Below, one piece after another: positions 1 through 7,408 of a stretch of DNA of 43,247 bases. The position numbers and the translations under genes are program-made. The stretch lies in NCBI GenBank assembly GCA_026393175.1, contig JAPLAT010000097.1, forward strand, positions 1-43,247, written 5' to 3'. The notes under the pieces were generated by a model. That model made no database searches. It saw nothing but the letters and a program-made list of their open reading frames with translations, and was not told the origin of the DNA. This DNA comes from Pseudonocardiales bacterium. GTDB taxonomy: Bacteria; Actinomycetota; Actinomycetes; Mycobacteriales; Pseudonocardiaceae. How positions within the stretch are numbered: the stretch's first letter is position 1; every line of letters starts with the position of its first letter.

Positions 1-70
1 CCCTGCGGGACCCCGCCCCGGCGTGCTGAGGCAAGCCGCGTTCCAGCGACACCGAGCACCGGAGGCCCTC

Positions 71-328
71 ATGACCAGCACCCCGATCACCCGCACCAAC
101 CTCGCGCAGACCGCCCTCGCCCGGACCGAGGTCACCGAGTCCGACACCCGCGCGACCCGCCTGGCCGTCCTCGAAGCCCAGGTGTGCGAGGTCCGCGACG
201 ACCTCGCCGACGCCTCGGCGTCCGCCGACCCCGCCCAGGCGCTGAGCGCGATGGAGCAGCTCGCCACACTGCTCCAGCACACCCTCCAGGAACTCGCCCA
301 CCTCGCCTGGGAGACCAGCCCCCGATAG
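71..328 (+). CDS. Small hypothetical protein
   Basis: An 85-residue protein I do not recognise. The ATG at 71 is preceded by GGAGG at 61-65, a well spaced ribosome binding site, so I prefer it to the longer frame opening at 23. The sequence is Ala/Thr/Glu-rich, has no signal peptide or membrane segment, and is probably helical: a run of heptad-like Leu/Val around residues 26-40 and 55-75 suggests a short coiled coil. It converges on the serine protease gene across a strong hairpin. Real by RBS and codon pattern; function unknown. Confidence 0.6.
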   Translation: MTSTPITRTNLAQTALARTEVTESDTRATRLAVLEAQVCEVRDDLADASASADPAQALSAMEQLATLLQHTLQELAHLAWETSPR

Positions 329-339
329 ACGGAAGCCGG

Positions 340-360
340 CCGGGCGGCGCCCCCGCCCGG
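340..360. terminator. GC-rich hairpin between convergent genes
   Basis: Perfect 8-bp arms CCGGGCGG (340-347) and CCGCCCGG (353-360) with a 5-base loop, in the 53-bp gap between convergent genes ending at 328 and 382. No T-tract follows on either side, as is common in actinomycetes. Likely a bidirectional transcription stop; inferred from position and structure. Confidence 0.5.
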
Positions 361-381
361 CTGGCCGGCGCGCCCGGCGCG

Positions 382-1320
382 CTACTGCTGCCCCGCGGCC
401 TCGTCGGCCGCGCGCCACAACCGCTCGGCGACCGCGCCGAGCCGCACCCCGCCCAGCATCCCTGACCGGTCCCACGACAAGTAGCTCGTGACCGCGACCA
501 CCGACCACCAGCCCCGGTCGGGCACGACCCACGGCCCACCCGACGCGCCGCGGGTCAACCCGCACCGCGCCTCCAACAGCCCGGCCCAGCCCTGGTCGGT
601 GGACACCTGGTCACAGCTGCGCAGCCGGGTCCCGTCGAACGGCGCCGCGCTCGGGTAGCCCAGCACGTCCACCGTCGGCCCCGCCATGCCCTCACCGGTC
701 GGCTGCCGCTCGCCGCCGGCGCTGTCGTCGAACCGCATCCCGAGCGCGCCCAGCACCTCCTGCGCGGTACCCGCGGACATGTCGCGCAGCTCCAGGAACG
801 CCACGTCGACCTCCGGCGACGCGTTCGACTGCCAAGCCCGGTCGACCCACATCCGCTCCACCCCCCACACCTCGTGGGGGGCGTCGTCGCCGGAACGGGC
901 CGGGATGAACACGACCTCGTCGGCCCAACCCGGATCACGGCCGTAAGCCACATCGGGCATCCGCTCCGTCGCCGCAGGGACGTACACGCAGTGCGCCGCC
1001 GTCACCGCCAACCGCCCACTCGACGACGCCACGACAGCCGCAGAGCACGACGCGTCGTCGACCAGCAACTGGCCGACTGTCGGAAGCGCATCCATGTCCA
1101 CCGAGGGGGCGGCCTCCAGCATGACGGCATACCCGCCCGCCGCCCCCGATGCGGCAACACCTCCACCCCATGATGAATTGACCGCCCAGAGTGCTTCCAC
1201 CGGTGCTGACGCCGGCGTCGTGGTCCCTGACGGCGTCGCCGCCAGGGACGCTGCGATGGCCGTTGCTAGCAGCAGTATCACCGCAGCGACACAGCGCCCC
1301 GCTCGTTGGACCCGTCGCAC
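382..1320 (-). CDS. Secreted trypsin-like serine protease
   Basis: A 312-residue S1-type serine protease. The GTG at 1320 follows a strong AGGAGAGGAG ribosome binding site six bases upstream, and the product then begins with a basic stretch and a hydrophobic segment (residues 10-29) that looks like a signal peptide. The longer open frame to 1614 would bury that signal and is rejected. Catalytic residues are visible: His110 in TAAHC, Asp172 in VDVAFLEL and Ser260 in GASGGPW. Cys111 and a Cys pair at 236/253 may form disulphides. It likely cleaves proteins outside the cell or in the wall. It stands alone, convergent to the small gene on its left. A role in the element is not evident. Confidence 0.85.
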   Translation of the reverse strand: MRRVQRAGRCVAAVILLLATAIAASLAATPSGTTTPASAPVEALWAVNSSWGGGVAASGAAGGYAVMLEAAPSVDMDALPTVGQLLVDDASCSAAVVASSSGRLAVTAAHCVYVPAATERMPDVAYGRDPGWADEVVFIPARSGDDAPHEVWGVERMWVDRAWQSNASPEVDVAFLELRDMSAGTAQEVLGALGMRFDDSAGGERQPTGEGMAGPTVDVLGYPSAAPFDGTRLRSCDQVSTDQGWAGLLEARCGLTRGASGGPWVVPDRGWWSVVAVTSYLSWDRSGMLGGVRLGAVAERLWRAADEAAGQQ

Positions 1321-2139
1321 TGAAGACTCCTCTCCTGGCGTGCGCGCAGGATCGCTCCCGATCGTGTCCCCGGCGTAGTCGCGCGTGGCGGATCCGTGGC
1401 CGCGCGTGGTCACCTCCGCGCAAGACTCTGGCCTGCGTGACCACGCGGCGTTCCACACCGTGCGGTACACGGCAGGTGCGATCGGATCGTCATCGGCGGC
1501 GTCGTGCACACCTGTCGGACTGTTGCCCGTCAGTCCGCGGATCGGCCGCCGGAGGGAGCTTGGGTCCATGTCGACATCCCGCGCGGACCGTTCGACCGCC
1601 AGGGTCGTCGTCACACCGTTGCGGCGCGGTCGAACGTCCTGTTCGCATCTGGCCGGATTGCTCGCCGCCGTTCAGATCGGGCCTGTTCGACCTCGCGTCC
1701 CTGGTGCAGCTCGGGCTCTGCCCGGTTGCCGTCACCGCCGTCCGGCCCGCCGCCGGCGCGAGGTCGTTGCGGTGCGCTGCTCGCCCCAGCGGTGCGGAGC
1801 ACAGCCGTCGTTCGGGACACCGCCCGAGCCTGAATCCGGCGTCCCCACGCAGCGGGACGTCCACGGTGCCGGGCTTGCGCTGGTCGGACGTCGACCTGGA
1901 CGCCGGCGCCGTGGGTCCGCCGAGACCGGCTGCGCCCGACCTACGCCCGAAGGTGCGGTGGCACATGCAGCAGGAAGGCCGGCTACTGCCCACATCGACA
2001 GCTCGTCCATGAAGACCGACGACATCAAGTCGTGCGCCGGGCGCCGCGGCGTTCGGCTGCTCTTCGTGTTCTTCCCTCTCGCGTGGCTGCCTAGCTCGGC
2101 GAAGGCCGATACCCTCCGGGCGACTCCGGGGAGATGACG
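1321..2139. other. 819-bp region without an intact gene
   Basis: No frame here has a convincing start, ribosome binding site and product. Long open frames exist only because of high GC. The one recognisable item is a short tyrosine-integrase-like peptide (listed separately). The stretch is likely decayed former element DNA plus the upstream regions of the two flanking divergent genes. Confidence 0.5.
1862..2012 (+). pseudogene. Tyrosine recombinase (integrase) remnant
   Basis: The plus frame reads GLRWSDVDLDAGAV at about 1869-1910, which closely matches the conserved start of the catalytic domain of actinobacterial phage-type integrases (usual form: LRWSDVDLDAG after a GLRRGE-type motif). 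The preceding Arg-box residues are missing, and the frame ends at 2012 with no His-x-x-Arg or catalytic Tyr. Only a fragment therefore remains. It may be a relic of the integrase of this element or of an earlier one at the site. The call rests on about 14 residues. Confidence 0.45.
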
Positions 2140-2625
2140 ATGACCGATACGGCCACCACAGCGACAGTGACGTGTTCGTGTTGCGGGCAGCAGCGGCGGC
2201 CGGAGGATGTGGCCCGTTTGCACTGCAACCCGGAGGTCGCGGTCTGCGGGAGCTGTGCCCATGACCTGGCCGGTCAGCTCGTGAACCGTCCGGCGATCAC
2301 ACCGATCTTTCCCGTCCACGACATGACAGCGGCCAAGGAGTTCTGGTCGCGGGCCGGGCTGGAGGTGGAGGAGTACAGCCCGGAGTACGCCTTCGTGATG
2401 TTCAACGGAGCCGAGGTGGCGCACCTCGATCTCCGGCCGGATCTCGATCCGGAGCGGAACGCGGCGGCCTGCTACGTGCACGTCGATGATCCTGTGGTGT
2501 GGCACCAGCAGTGGCAGGCGCAGGGGCTACCGGTCTCGGCGGTGCGGACGGAGCCGTGGGGCATGGTCGAGTTCAGCGTGAAGGACCCGAGCGGCAATCT
2601 GCTGCGGATCGGCCGCAACGAGTAG
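2140..2625 (+). CDS. VOC-family (bleomycin-resistance-like) protein with N-terminal Cys cluster
   Basis: The C-terminal part (residues ~52-161) is a vicinal-oxygen-chelate/glyoxalase fold, with a PIFPVHDMTAAKEFW opening, a HLDLRPDLD middle and the DPSGNLLRIG ending typical of bleomycin-resistance-like proteins, which bind small molecules or act as metal-dependent lyases. The first 45 residues carry Cys12, Cys14, Cys15, Cys36 and Cys39, resembling a zinc ribbon. This is an unusual attachment for a VOC protein. The ATG at 2140 is chosen because GGGGAG lies six bases before it; the ATG at 2134 would have no spacing. Substrate unknown. It stands alone upstream of the thioredoxin-like gene, with a 34-base gap. 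Confidence 0.75.
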   Translation: MTDTATTATVTCSCCGQQRRPEDVARLHCNPEVAVCGSCAHDLAGQLVNRPAITPIFPVHDMTAAKEFWSRAGLEVEEYSPEYAFVMFNGAEVAHLDLRPDLDPERNAAACYVHVDDPVVWHQQWQAQGLPVSAVRTEPWGMVEFSVKDPSGNLLRIGRNE

Positions 2626-2659
2626 CCCGTCCGGACACGGTTCGGACCATGATGGCGGC

Positions 2660-2974
2660 GTGCGTGTTGAGCTGCTGGTTGTTGCCGGGTGTCCGCACGA
2701 GCGGGAGGCCGAGGCTTTGCTGCGCCAGGCTCTCGACGACGTGGGCGGCCGTCTGGTCGATGTTGAGGTGCGGGTCGTCACCGCGGATGACGTCGCCGAC
2801 CTGCCGCAGTTCGGCGGTTCCCCGACGGTGCTGATCGACGGGGTGGACCCCCTCACGGAGGGGCAGGCTGATCAGGTCGGCCTGTCCTGCCGGGTCTACC
2901 GGACGCCGGCGGGTCTTGCGGGCGTGCCGTCGTTGGAGCAGCTGCGGCAGGCGCTGCGCCGCCGGCTACCTTGA
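2660..2974 (+). CDS. Thioredoxin-like small protein
   Basis: A 104-residue protein of the thioredoxin fold, starting at GTG. It opens with a beta strand running into GCPH (Cys11), in the place of the CxxC of thioredoxins. A cis-Pro-type loop GGSPTVLIDGVDP follows, then a GLSCRVY segment and a C-terminal helix. Actinomycetes have many such single-Cys thioredoxin-like proteins beside metal or mercury functions, but no such genes are visible here. The role is probably thiol or metal handling, by family inference. A second open frame begins within its stop codon at 2974. Confidence 0.65.
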   Translation: MRVELLVVAGCPHEREAEALLRQALDDVGGRLVDVEVRVVTADDVADLPQFGGSPTVLIDGVDPLTEGQADQVGLSCRVYRTPAGLAGVPSLEQLRQALRRRLP

Positions 2975-3186
2975 TGAAGCGACGCTCCGTCCACGCCTGG
3001 GACCTCATCCTCTCGCCGGGCGACACGACGACCGTCGGCTTCGACGTAACCGTGGAGCTCCGAGCCACGGACCAGGACGACACTGCTCGGGCGCTGCATC
3101 CGACGGCCTCGTGCATCGGAAGCGACCCCTCCTCGCGGTTTGGGCAGCTCCCGTGGTCCCGGTGCAGCGAGATATGCCGCAAGTGA
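2974..3186 (+). CDS. Possible small overlapping ORF
   Basis: A 70-residue frame whose ATG overlaps the stop of the thioredoxin-like gene by one base, an arrangement that would allow translational coupling. The product resembles nothing I know: no membrane segment, three scattered Cys in the second half. Its last part becomes Ser/Arg-rich, like an out-of-frame translation, so it may be spurious. It ends 10 bases before the paired hairpins at 3197-3236. Confidence 0.25.
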   Translation: MKRRSVHAWDLILSPGDTTTVGFDVTVELRATDQDDTARALHPTASCIGSDPSSRFGQLPWSRCSEICRK

Positions 3187-3196
3187 AGCTTGCGGC

Positions 3197-3236
3197 CGAC
3201 CACGGGGGCGTGGTCGAGGCGGAACGAGGGCGTTCC
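3197..3236. other. Tandem hairpins upstream of mobC: candidate oriT
   Basis: Two perfect inverted repeats lie side by side: CGACCACG (3197-3204), four-base loop, CGTGGTCG (3209-3216); and GGAACG (3221-3226), AGGG loop, CGTTCC (3231-3236). They sit about 100 bp before a MobC-like gene and the relaxase, the usual place for the origin of transfer of MOB systems, whose oriT carries inverted repeats beside nic. They could instead terminate the thioredoxin-like transcript. Assignment is inferred from structure and context. Confidence 0.45.
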
Positions 3237-3329
3237 GGGCGCGCCGCACGGGCTGAGGCATGGAGTTCGCAGCCGCGTGCAGCGGCGTCGGCCACGGGAT
3301 GACCGTGTCCGGCTGGTGCGGTAGCGGTC

Positions 3330-3689
3330 ATGGAGGCCGACCGGCAGCGGGGTGCGCGGCGTCGGCTGCGCGCGGGCGCTCCGCGTCGCCGGCACGTCAT
3401 GCTCCGCCTCTCGGAGGAGGAGTTCGCGCTGGTGCGCGACCGGGCCGAGTCGGCGGGCATGGCCGTGGGCGCATGGGTCGCGGAGCTCGCGCTCGGCGCG
3501 TGCCGCGGCGGCGTTCGGGCCGGCGGCGTTCCCGACCTGGTGCGGTTGCATGCCGACGTGGTCGCCGCGGGGCGGCTGGAGCCCGACGGCGAGCAGTCGG
3601 CCCGCGTGGCCGAGCTGCTCGACCGTCTCGACGACGCCATCGACGCGGCGATCACGGCCTCGGGGACGGCGGCGGGGGGTGCACCGTGA
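3330..3689 (+). CDS. MobC-like mobilisation protein
   Basis: A 119-residue protein with an Arg-rich start, then RRRHVMLRLSEEEFALV leading into helices, the layout of MobC-like accessory proteins with a ribbon-helix-helix DNA-binding domain (strand at about residues 22-27, helices to 60). The second half holds VARVAELLDRLDDAID-type helices. MobC proteins bind oriT and help the relaxase nick. Its stop overlaps the relaxase GTG by four bases (GTGA), which supports this role. No clear ribosome binding site precedes the ATG at 3330. A start further inside is possible. Confidence 0.7.
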   Translation: MEADRQRGARRRLRAGAPRRRHVMLRLSEEEFALVRDRAESAGMAVGAWVAELALGACRGGVRAGGVPDLVRLHADVVAAGRLEPDGEQSARVAELLDRLDDAIDAAITASGTAAGGAP

Positions 3690-5122
3690 TCACCAAGGTG
3701 GTGCACGGCTGGCGGGTCGCCGGCCTGATCGCGTACCTGATGGGGCCCGGACGCGCGCAGGAGCACATCGACCCGCGCGTGATCGCGTCGTGGGACGGTC
3801 GGGACAGGGCGTGGCAACCCGCCGCCGACGCGGACGGCGGCGGGCCGGGCGTCGGGCGGTTGATCCGGGCGCTGCGGGCACCCGCGGTCGCGGCCGGGCT
3901 CCCCGAACGCGGCGGGGAGGGCGAACGGGGCTACGTGTGGCACTGCTCGGTGCGGGTCGCCCCGGGGGATCGGGTGCTGTCGGACATCGAGTGGGCCGGG
4001 GTGGCGCGGGAGCTGCTCGACGGCGCCGGGGTGGCCGGGCGGGACGATGCCGGTGGGCCGCGGTGGGTCGCGATCCGGCACGCGGACGACCACATCCACA
4101 TCGCCGCGGTGCTGGTGCGGCAGGACACCGCGAGGCGGTTCTGGCCGTCCCACGACTACCGCCGGCTGCGCACGGCGGCCAACCGGATCGAGCGCCGGCT
4201 GGGCCTGACCCTGACGGCGTCGGCGGACGGCACGGCGGCACCGGCACCGGGCCGGGGGGAGAGCGAGAAGGCGCTGCGGGCGGGTCGCGAACCCGCTCGG
4301 GTCGAGCTGGCACGGGCGGCGCGGACCGCTGCTGTCGGTGCGAGCGACGTGGAGAGCTTCGTCGACGGGCTCCGGAAGGCCGGCTACCTGGTACGGATGC
4401 GCCGTGCCCCCTCGGGGGACCTGATCGGCTACGCCGTCGCCCGGCCCGGCGACCGGGACCGAGCCGGTGGGCCGGTGTTCTACAGCGGCAGCAAGCTGGC
4501 CCCCGACCTGTCGCTGCCGAAGCTCCTGCAGGTCTGGGCCGGACTCGAACCCGACCGGGATCTCGGGGCGGCGCGGGATGCCTGGACGGCGGCGCGGCAG
4601 CGAACCGGGCGGGCCCGGGCCGCGGTCGGCGCCGCGCGCCACGACCGGGGCCGGGTGCCGGTGGACGACGTCGCGCACGCGACGGGTCAGCTGCTGACCG
4701 CCGTGGGGGAGTGGGTGCCCGGGCTGCGGGTCGCGGCCGACCGGTTCGACCGGGCCGCCCGGACACCTCACGGTGTCCCCGCGCCCCCGACCCGGCACGG
4801 GTCCCGGCTGCGTGGCGTGGCCCGCCGGCTGGTCCGCCAGCGGCGGATGATGGCCCGGATGGGCCTGGCCGTCGGCGACGACCCGGGGCCTGCCGTGGTC
4901 GCGCTGGTCACCGCGCTCACGGCGTTGGTGCGGGAGATCGGGGCCTGGCAGAGCGAGCGGGGCCACACGCACCAGAGCTCCGCCGCGACCTCGGCCGCCG
5001 GTCACCTCGACGTCTGGCTGGCGGCCCGGGCTCGCCGGCACCCGAGCGCGCCGGAGGCGGCACCCGAGCGGGGCGAGGGCCGGCGGGGGCCGGGACGGGA
5101 CCACGTCGCGGCCCACCGGTGA
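3686..5122 (+). CDS. Relaxase / mobilisation nuclease
   Basis: A 478-residue relaxase, starting at GTG and coupled to the MobC-like gene. It opens with VITKVVHGWRVAGLIAYLMG, the typical start of actinobacterial plasmid and ICE relaxases. The metal-binding three-His signature is in RHADDHIHIA (His132, His136, His138). The catalytic Tyr is not assigned with certainty. The family nicks oriT, stays covalently bound to the 5' end and is carried to the recipient with the strand. The C-terminal half (from ~190) is Arg/Ala-rich and helical and probably binds the secretion apparatus. Length is normal for the family and the gene appears intact. Confidence 0.85.
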   Translation: MITKVVHGWRVAGLIAYLMGPGRAQEHIDPRVIASWDGRDRAWQPAADADGGGPGVGRLIRALRAPAVAAGLPERGGEGERGYVWHCSVRVAPGDRVLSDIEWAGVARELLDGAGVAGRDDAGGPRWVAIRHADDHIHIAAVLVRQDTARRFWPSHDYRRLRTAANRIERRLGLTLTASADGTAAPAPGRGESEKALRAGREPARVELARAARTAAVGASDVESFVDGLRKAGYLVRMRRAPSGDLIGYAVARPGDRDRAGGPVFYSGSKLAPDLSLPKLLQVWAGLEPDRDLGAARDAWTAARQRTGRARAAVGAARHDRGRVPVDDVAHATGQLLTAVGEWVPGLRVAADRFDRAARTPHGVPAPPTRHGSRLRGVARRLVRQRRMMARMGLAVGDDPGPAVVALVTALTALVREIGAWQSERGHTHQSSAATSAAGHLDVWLAARARRHPSAPEAAPERGEGRRGPGRDHVAAHR

Positions 5123-5247
5123 CCATGCGGCGTGCCACGCGGTGATCACGCTCGGCGGACAACGTCCCCGACGGGCTCCGCCGAGGAGCGCCGGCAGTCC
5201 CGGCGGGGCCACGTCCGCAGGGTGGTGGGATCAGGGGAGGCGAGCCG

Positions 5248-5889
5248 GTGAGGCAGGGGAACCAGGCGATCCAGGTGATCTGCACACTGGTCGGGCCGCA
5301 GGACGTCCACGTCGCGGCGCACCGGCCCGGGACCGACGGTGCCGCCGTCGGCGTCCGGGTGGGCGGCGCCCTCCTCCACATCACCGACGGCGCGACCGTG
5401 GCCGCGTTCCTGATGGCGTGGCGAGCCGCCACCCGGCACGGTCGGGACCTCCCGGTGCGGGCCGACCCGTCCCGGGTGCCGCCGATCAGCGGCACCGCGA
5501 TCCCCGCCGTGTTCATGGAGGCCGCGGACCGGCCACCCGCGCAGGCCCGGCTCGAGCGGGGACGCGCGGGGCAGTGGTCGCGGCTGTGGGTGACGCTGGG
5601 CCGGATGACGTTCGACGTGCAGGACCAGGAGGCCCTCGTGACGACGACCGCCGCGTTCCAGCGCGCCGCCCGGATCGCACCCGGCGTGTTCCTGCCAACC
5701 CCGGACCAGCGGGCCCTGGAGCGCACCGCCGCGGCGGCCGCCCGGTTGCTCGCCACCCCGCCGAGCCGCCGCCCGCTACGTCCGGGTGCGTCGAGCCGCA
5801 CCGCCCCGGCTCCTGCGCAGCAGGGCGCCACGCCATCCCCGGCCCGCCCGGCGCCCGCTCGGGCCGCGGCGAAGGGACGAACGCGGTGA
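5248..5889 (+). CDS. Hypothetical protein downstream of relaxase
   Basis: A 213-residue protein, GTG start with AGGGGAGG seven bases upstream. I do not recognise a family. Residues 1-70 look like an alternating strand-helix domain (QAIQVICTLVG, then HITDGATVAAFLMAW). Residues 165-213 are an Ala/Pro/Arg-rich, probably disordered tail. No membrane segment. It follows the relaxase by 125 bp on the same strand and overlaps the next gene by four bases, so it is likely part of the mobilisation module. A role in DNA processing or its control is only inferred from position. Confidence 0.6.
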   Translation: MRQGNQAIQVICTLVGPQDVHVAAHRPGTDGAAVGVRVGGALLHITDGATVAAFLMAWRAATRHGRDLPVRADPSRVPPISGTAIPAVFMEAADRPPAQARLERGRAGQWSRLWVTLGRMTFDVQDQEALVTTTAAFQRAARIAPGVFLPTPDQRALERTAAAAARLLATPPSRRPLRPGASSRTAPAPAQQGATPSPARPAPARAAAKGRTR

Positions 5890-6752
5890 GTGACTACCCG
5901 CTGCTGGCGTTGGGCAGCTACGAGACCTACCAGTTGGCGCACATCGCCACGTTCGTCGCCGAGCGGATCGCCCGTCACCGGGCCGCGCCCGCGGGGCGGC
6001 CGGGCCGTGGGGAGCGGGTGGACGCGGTACGGGACCTGGCCGGCGCGGCGACCGCCCTGGGCAACGCGACCGGGACGACCATCGCCGGTCGTGACCTGCC
6101 CCGGCCGTTGGACCGCGACACCTTCCAGGCGGCGCGCGAGCTGCTGACCACGGGTCCGCGGCGGGCGGACGTGGTCGCCCTCGCCGGGACCGGGCGCCCC
6201 GGGTTCGCGGTGCTCGGGCACGTGCCCGGGATCGGCGCGGTCGGCGCGCACGCGCCCACCGCCCAGATCGCCGAGGCGCTGCGCACGCACCTGCTCACCC
6301 GCCCGGTCGGCGAGATCGCCGTGTGGGCGGTGACCCCCCATGCCCATCCGGTGCCGACCCTGCCCCGCCGGGTCGACCTCGCCGCTTTCGTCGAACACCT
6401 CGACCCGGCCGGCAGCGACGACCGGGCCGTGGCACGCAACCTGCGCGGCCAGGACCGGCGCACCGACGCCGCGATCCGCGGCCGCTTCGCCGGTGTCGAC
6501 CTCAACGCCGCCCCCCTGGTGACTCCGCCGTCCGACCGAGGCCCGCGCCCCGGTGGGGATCCCGTGCCCGCCCGGTCGGGTCGGCGTTCGTCGACGGTGC
6601 GCCGATCGGTGCGACGGTCCCCCGGGCAGACGTCGTCGGCACGAGATCGGCGCGGTCGCGCGACGGAGTGGTCCGAAGCGCGGTTGCGCCTGCGTCAGCC
6701 CGGTGCCCCGGCAGCGGCGCCCAAGGCCCCAACGACCAAGGCCGGGCCGTAG
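5886..6752 (+). CDS. Hypothetical protein, last gene of mobilisation module
   Basis: A 288-residue protein starting with GTG inside the stop of the preceding gene (GTGA). No family recognised. Residues 1-210 look globular: an opening YPLLALGSYETYQLAHIATF and a glycine-rich segment GFAVLGHVPGIGAVGAHAP. The last ~80 residues are Arg/Pro/Ser-rich and likely disordered. Its 3' end overlaps the convergent prepilin peptidase gene by 58 bp, so the tail may be weakly constrained. Position suggests it works with the relaxase or marks the end of that transcript. Confidence 0.55.
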   Translation: MSDYPLLALGSYETYQLAHIATFVAERIARHRAAPAGRPGRGERVDAVRDLAGAATALGNATGTTIAGRDLPRPLDRDTFQAARELLTTGPRRADVVALAGTGRPGFAVLGHVPGIGAVGAHAPTAQIAEALRTHLLTRPVGEIAVWAVTPHAHPVPTLPRRVDLAAFVEHLDPAGSDDRAVARNLRGQDRRTDAAIRGRFAGVDLNAAPLVTPPSDRGPRPGGDPVPARSGRRSSTVRRSVRRSPGQTSSARDRRGRATEWSEARLRLRQPGAPAAAPKAPTTKAGP

Positions 6753-7408
6753 GGGACCAGAGCTACGGTGCCCCGGTCCCCGCCCCGCCCCGTGCCGATC
6801 GCGGAGTCACCGGCGTCGACGCCGGTGCGGACAGCGAGTGCGGTCAGCGCGACGCCGACCGCTGCGAGGACGGCGAACACCGCCGGGGATCCACCGTGCC
6901 CGACCACGATCGCGAGGGTCGGGGCGAGCTTGACGTCGCCCCAGCCCAGCACGGCGTCGGACACGAGCTTGACGGCCATCGCGGCGAGGAGCCCGAGAGC
7001 GGCCGAGATCAGCGCCTCCACCAGCGCCGCAGGCACGTCCACGGCCGATCCCGGCCGCCCGTGTGCGGCCAGGCCGACCGCGGTGACGGTGACGGGCGGG
7101 AGCGCCACGGTGAGTGCGTCCGGCAGCCGGCCCTCCCGGGCGTCGACGCACGCCGCCGCCACCCCGGCGACGGCCAGCGGCAGCGCGACCATCGCCTGTG
7201 CGGACGGCCGTGCTGCCACCGTCACGAGGCAGGCGAACGCCGCGGCGGCCACGGCCAGCCGGTCCGCCGCGCGGTCCGTGGGCGCGCGGGAGGTCGACGT
7301 CCAGAGGACCACCGCGGCCGGGACACCGAACAGCAGCACCGGCCAGGCGGTGCCGGCGGCGGCCAGGGCGGCGCCCGCACCGGAGAGGCCCACGTCCGGG
7401 GCGATCAC
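6695..7408 (-). CDS. Prepilin peptidase (A24 family, TadV-like)
   Basis: A 237-residue membrane aspartic peptidase that cuts the leader of type IV/Flp prepilins at the inner face of the membrane. The two catalytic aspartates are visible: Asp89 in VDAREGRLPDALT and Asp158 in the GxGD motif GWGDVKL. About six to seven hydrophobic segments. The N-terminal methylase domain of PilD is absent, as usual for Tad-type enzymes. The GTG at 7408 overlaps the stop of the LysM-BTAD gene (GTGA), so it is the last gene of the pilus operon. Expected substrates here are the Flp pilin and the TadE-like pseudopilins, all with Gly|xxxxGlu sites. Confidence 0.85.
   Translation of the reverse strand: MIAPDVGLSGAGAALAAAGTAWPVLLFGVPAAVVLWTSTSRAPTDRAADRLAVAAAAFACLVTVAARPSAQAMVALPLAVAGVAAACVDAREGRLPDALTVALPPVTVTAVGLAAHGRPGSAVDVPAALVEALISAALGLLAAMAVKLVSDAVLGWGDVKLAPTLAIVVGHGGSPAVFAVLAAVGVALTALAVRTGVDAGDSAIGTGRGGDRGTVALVPYGPALVVGALGAAAGAPG

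Noticed and set aside
382-1614. Longer version of the serine protease gene starting at 1614.
   Set aside because: It would place about 98 residues of low-quality sequence ahead of a clear signal peptide; the GTG at 1320 has a strong ribosome binding site.
1490-1993. Minus-strand frame of 167 codons in the gene-poor stretch.
   Set aside because: No ribosome binding site, no domain and an Arg/Ser/Pro-rich product typical of non-coding GC-rich frames.
3005-5212. Long minus-strand open frame (735 codons) opposite the relaxase.
   Set aside because: Shadow of the relaxase gene: Pro/Arg/Gly-rich product with no domain, caused by GC-rich third positions.
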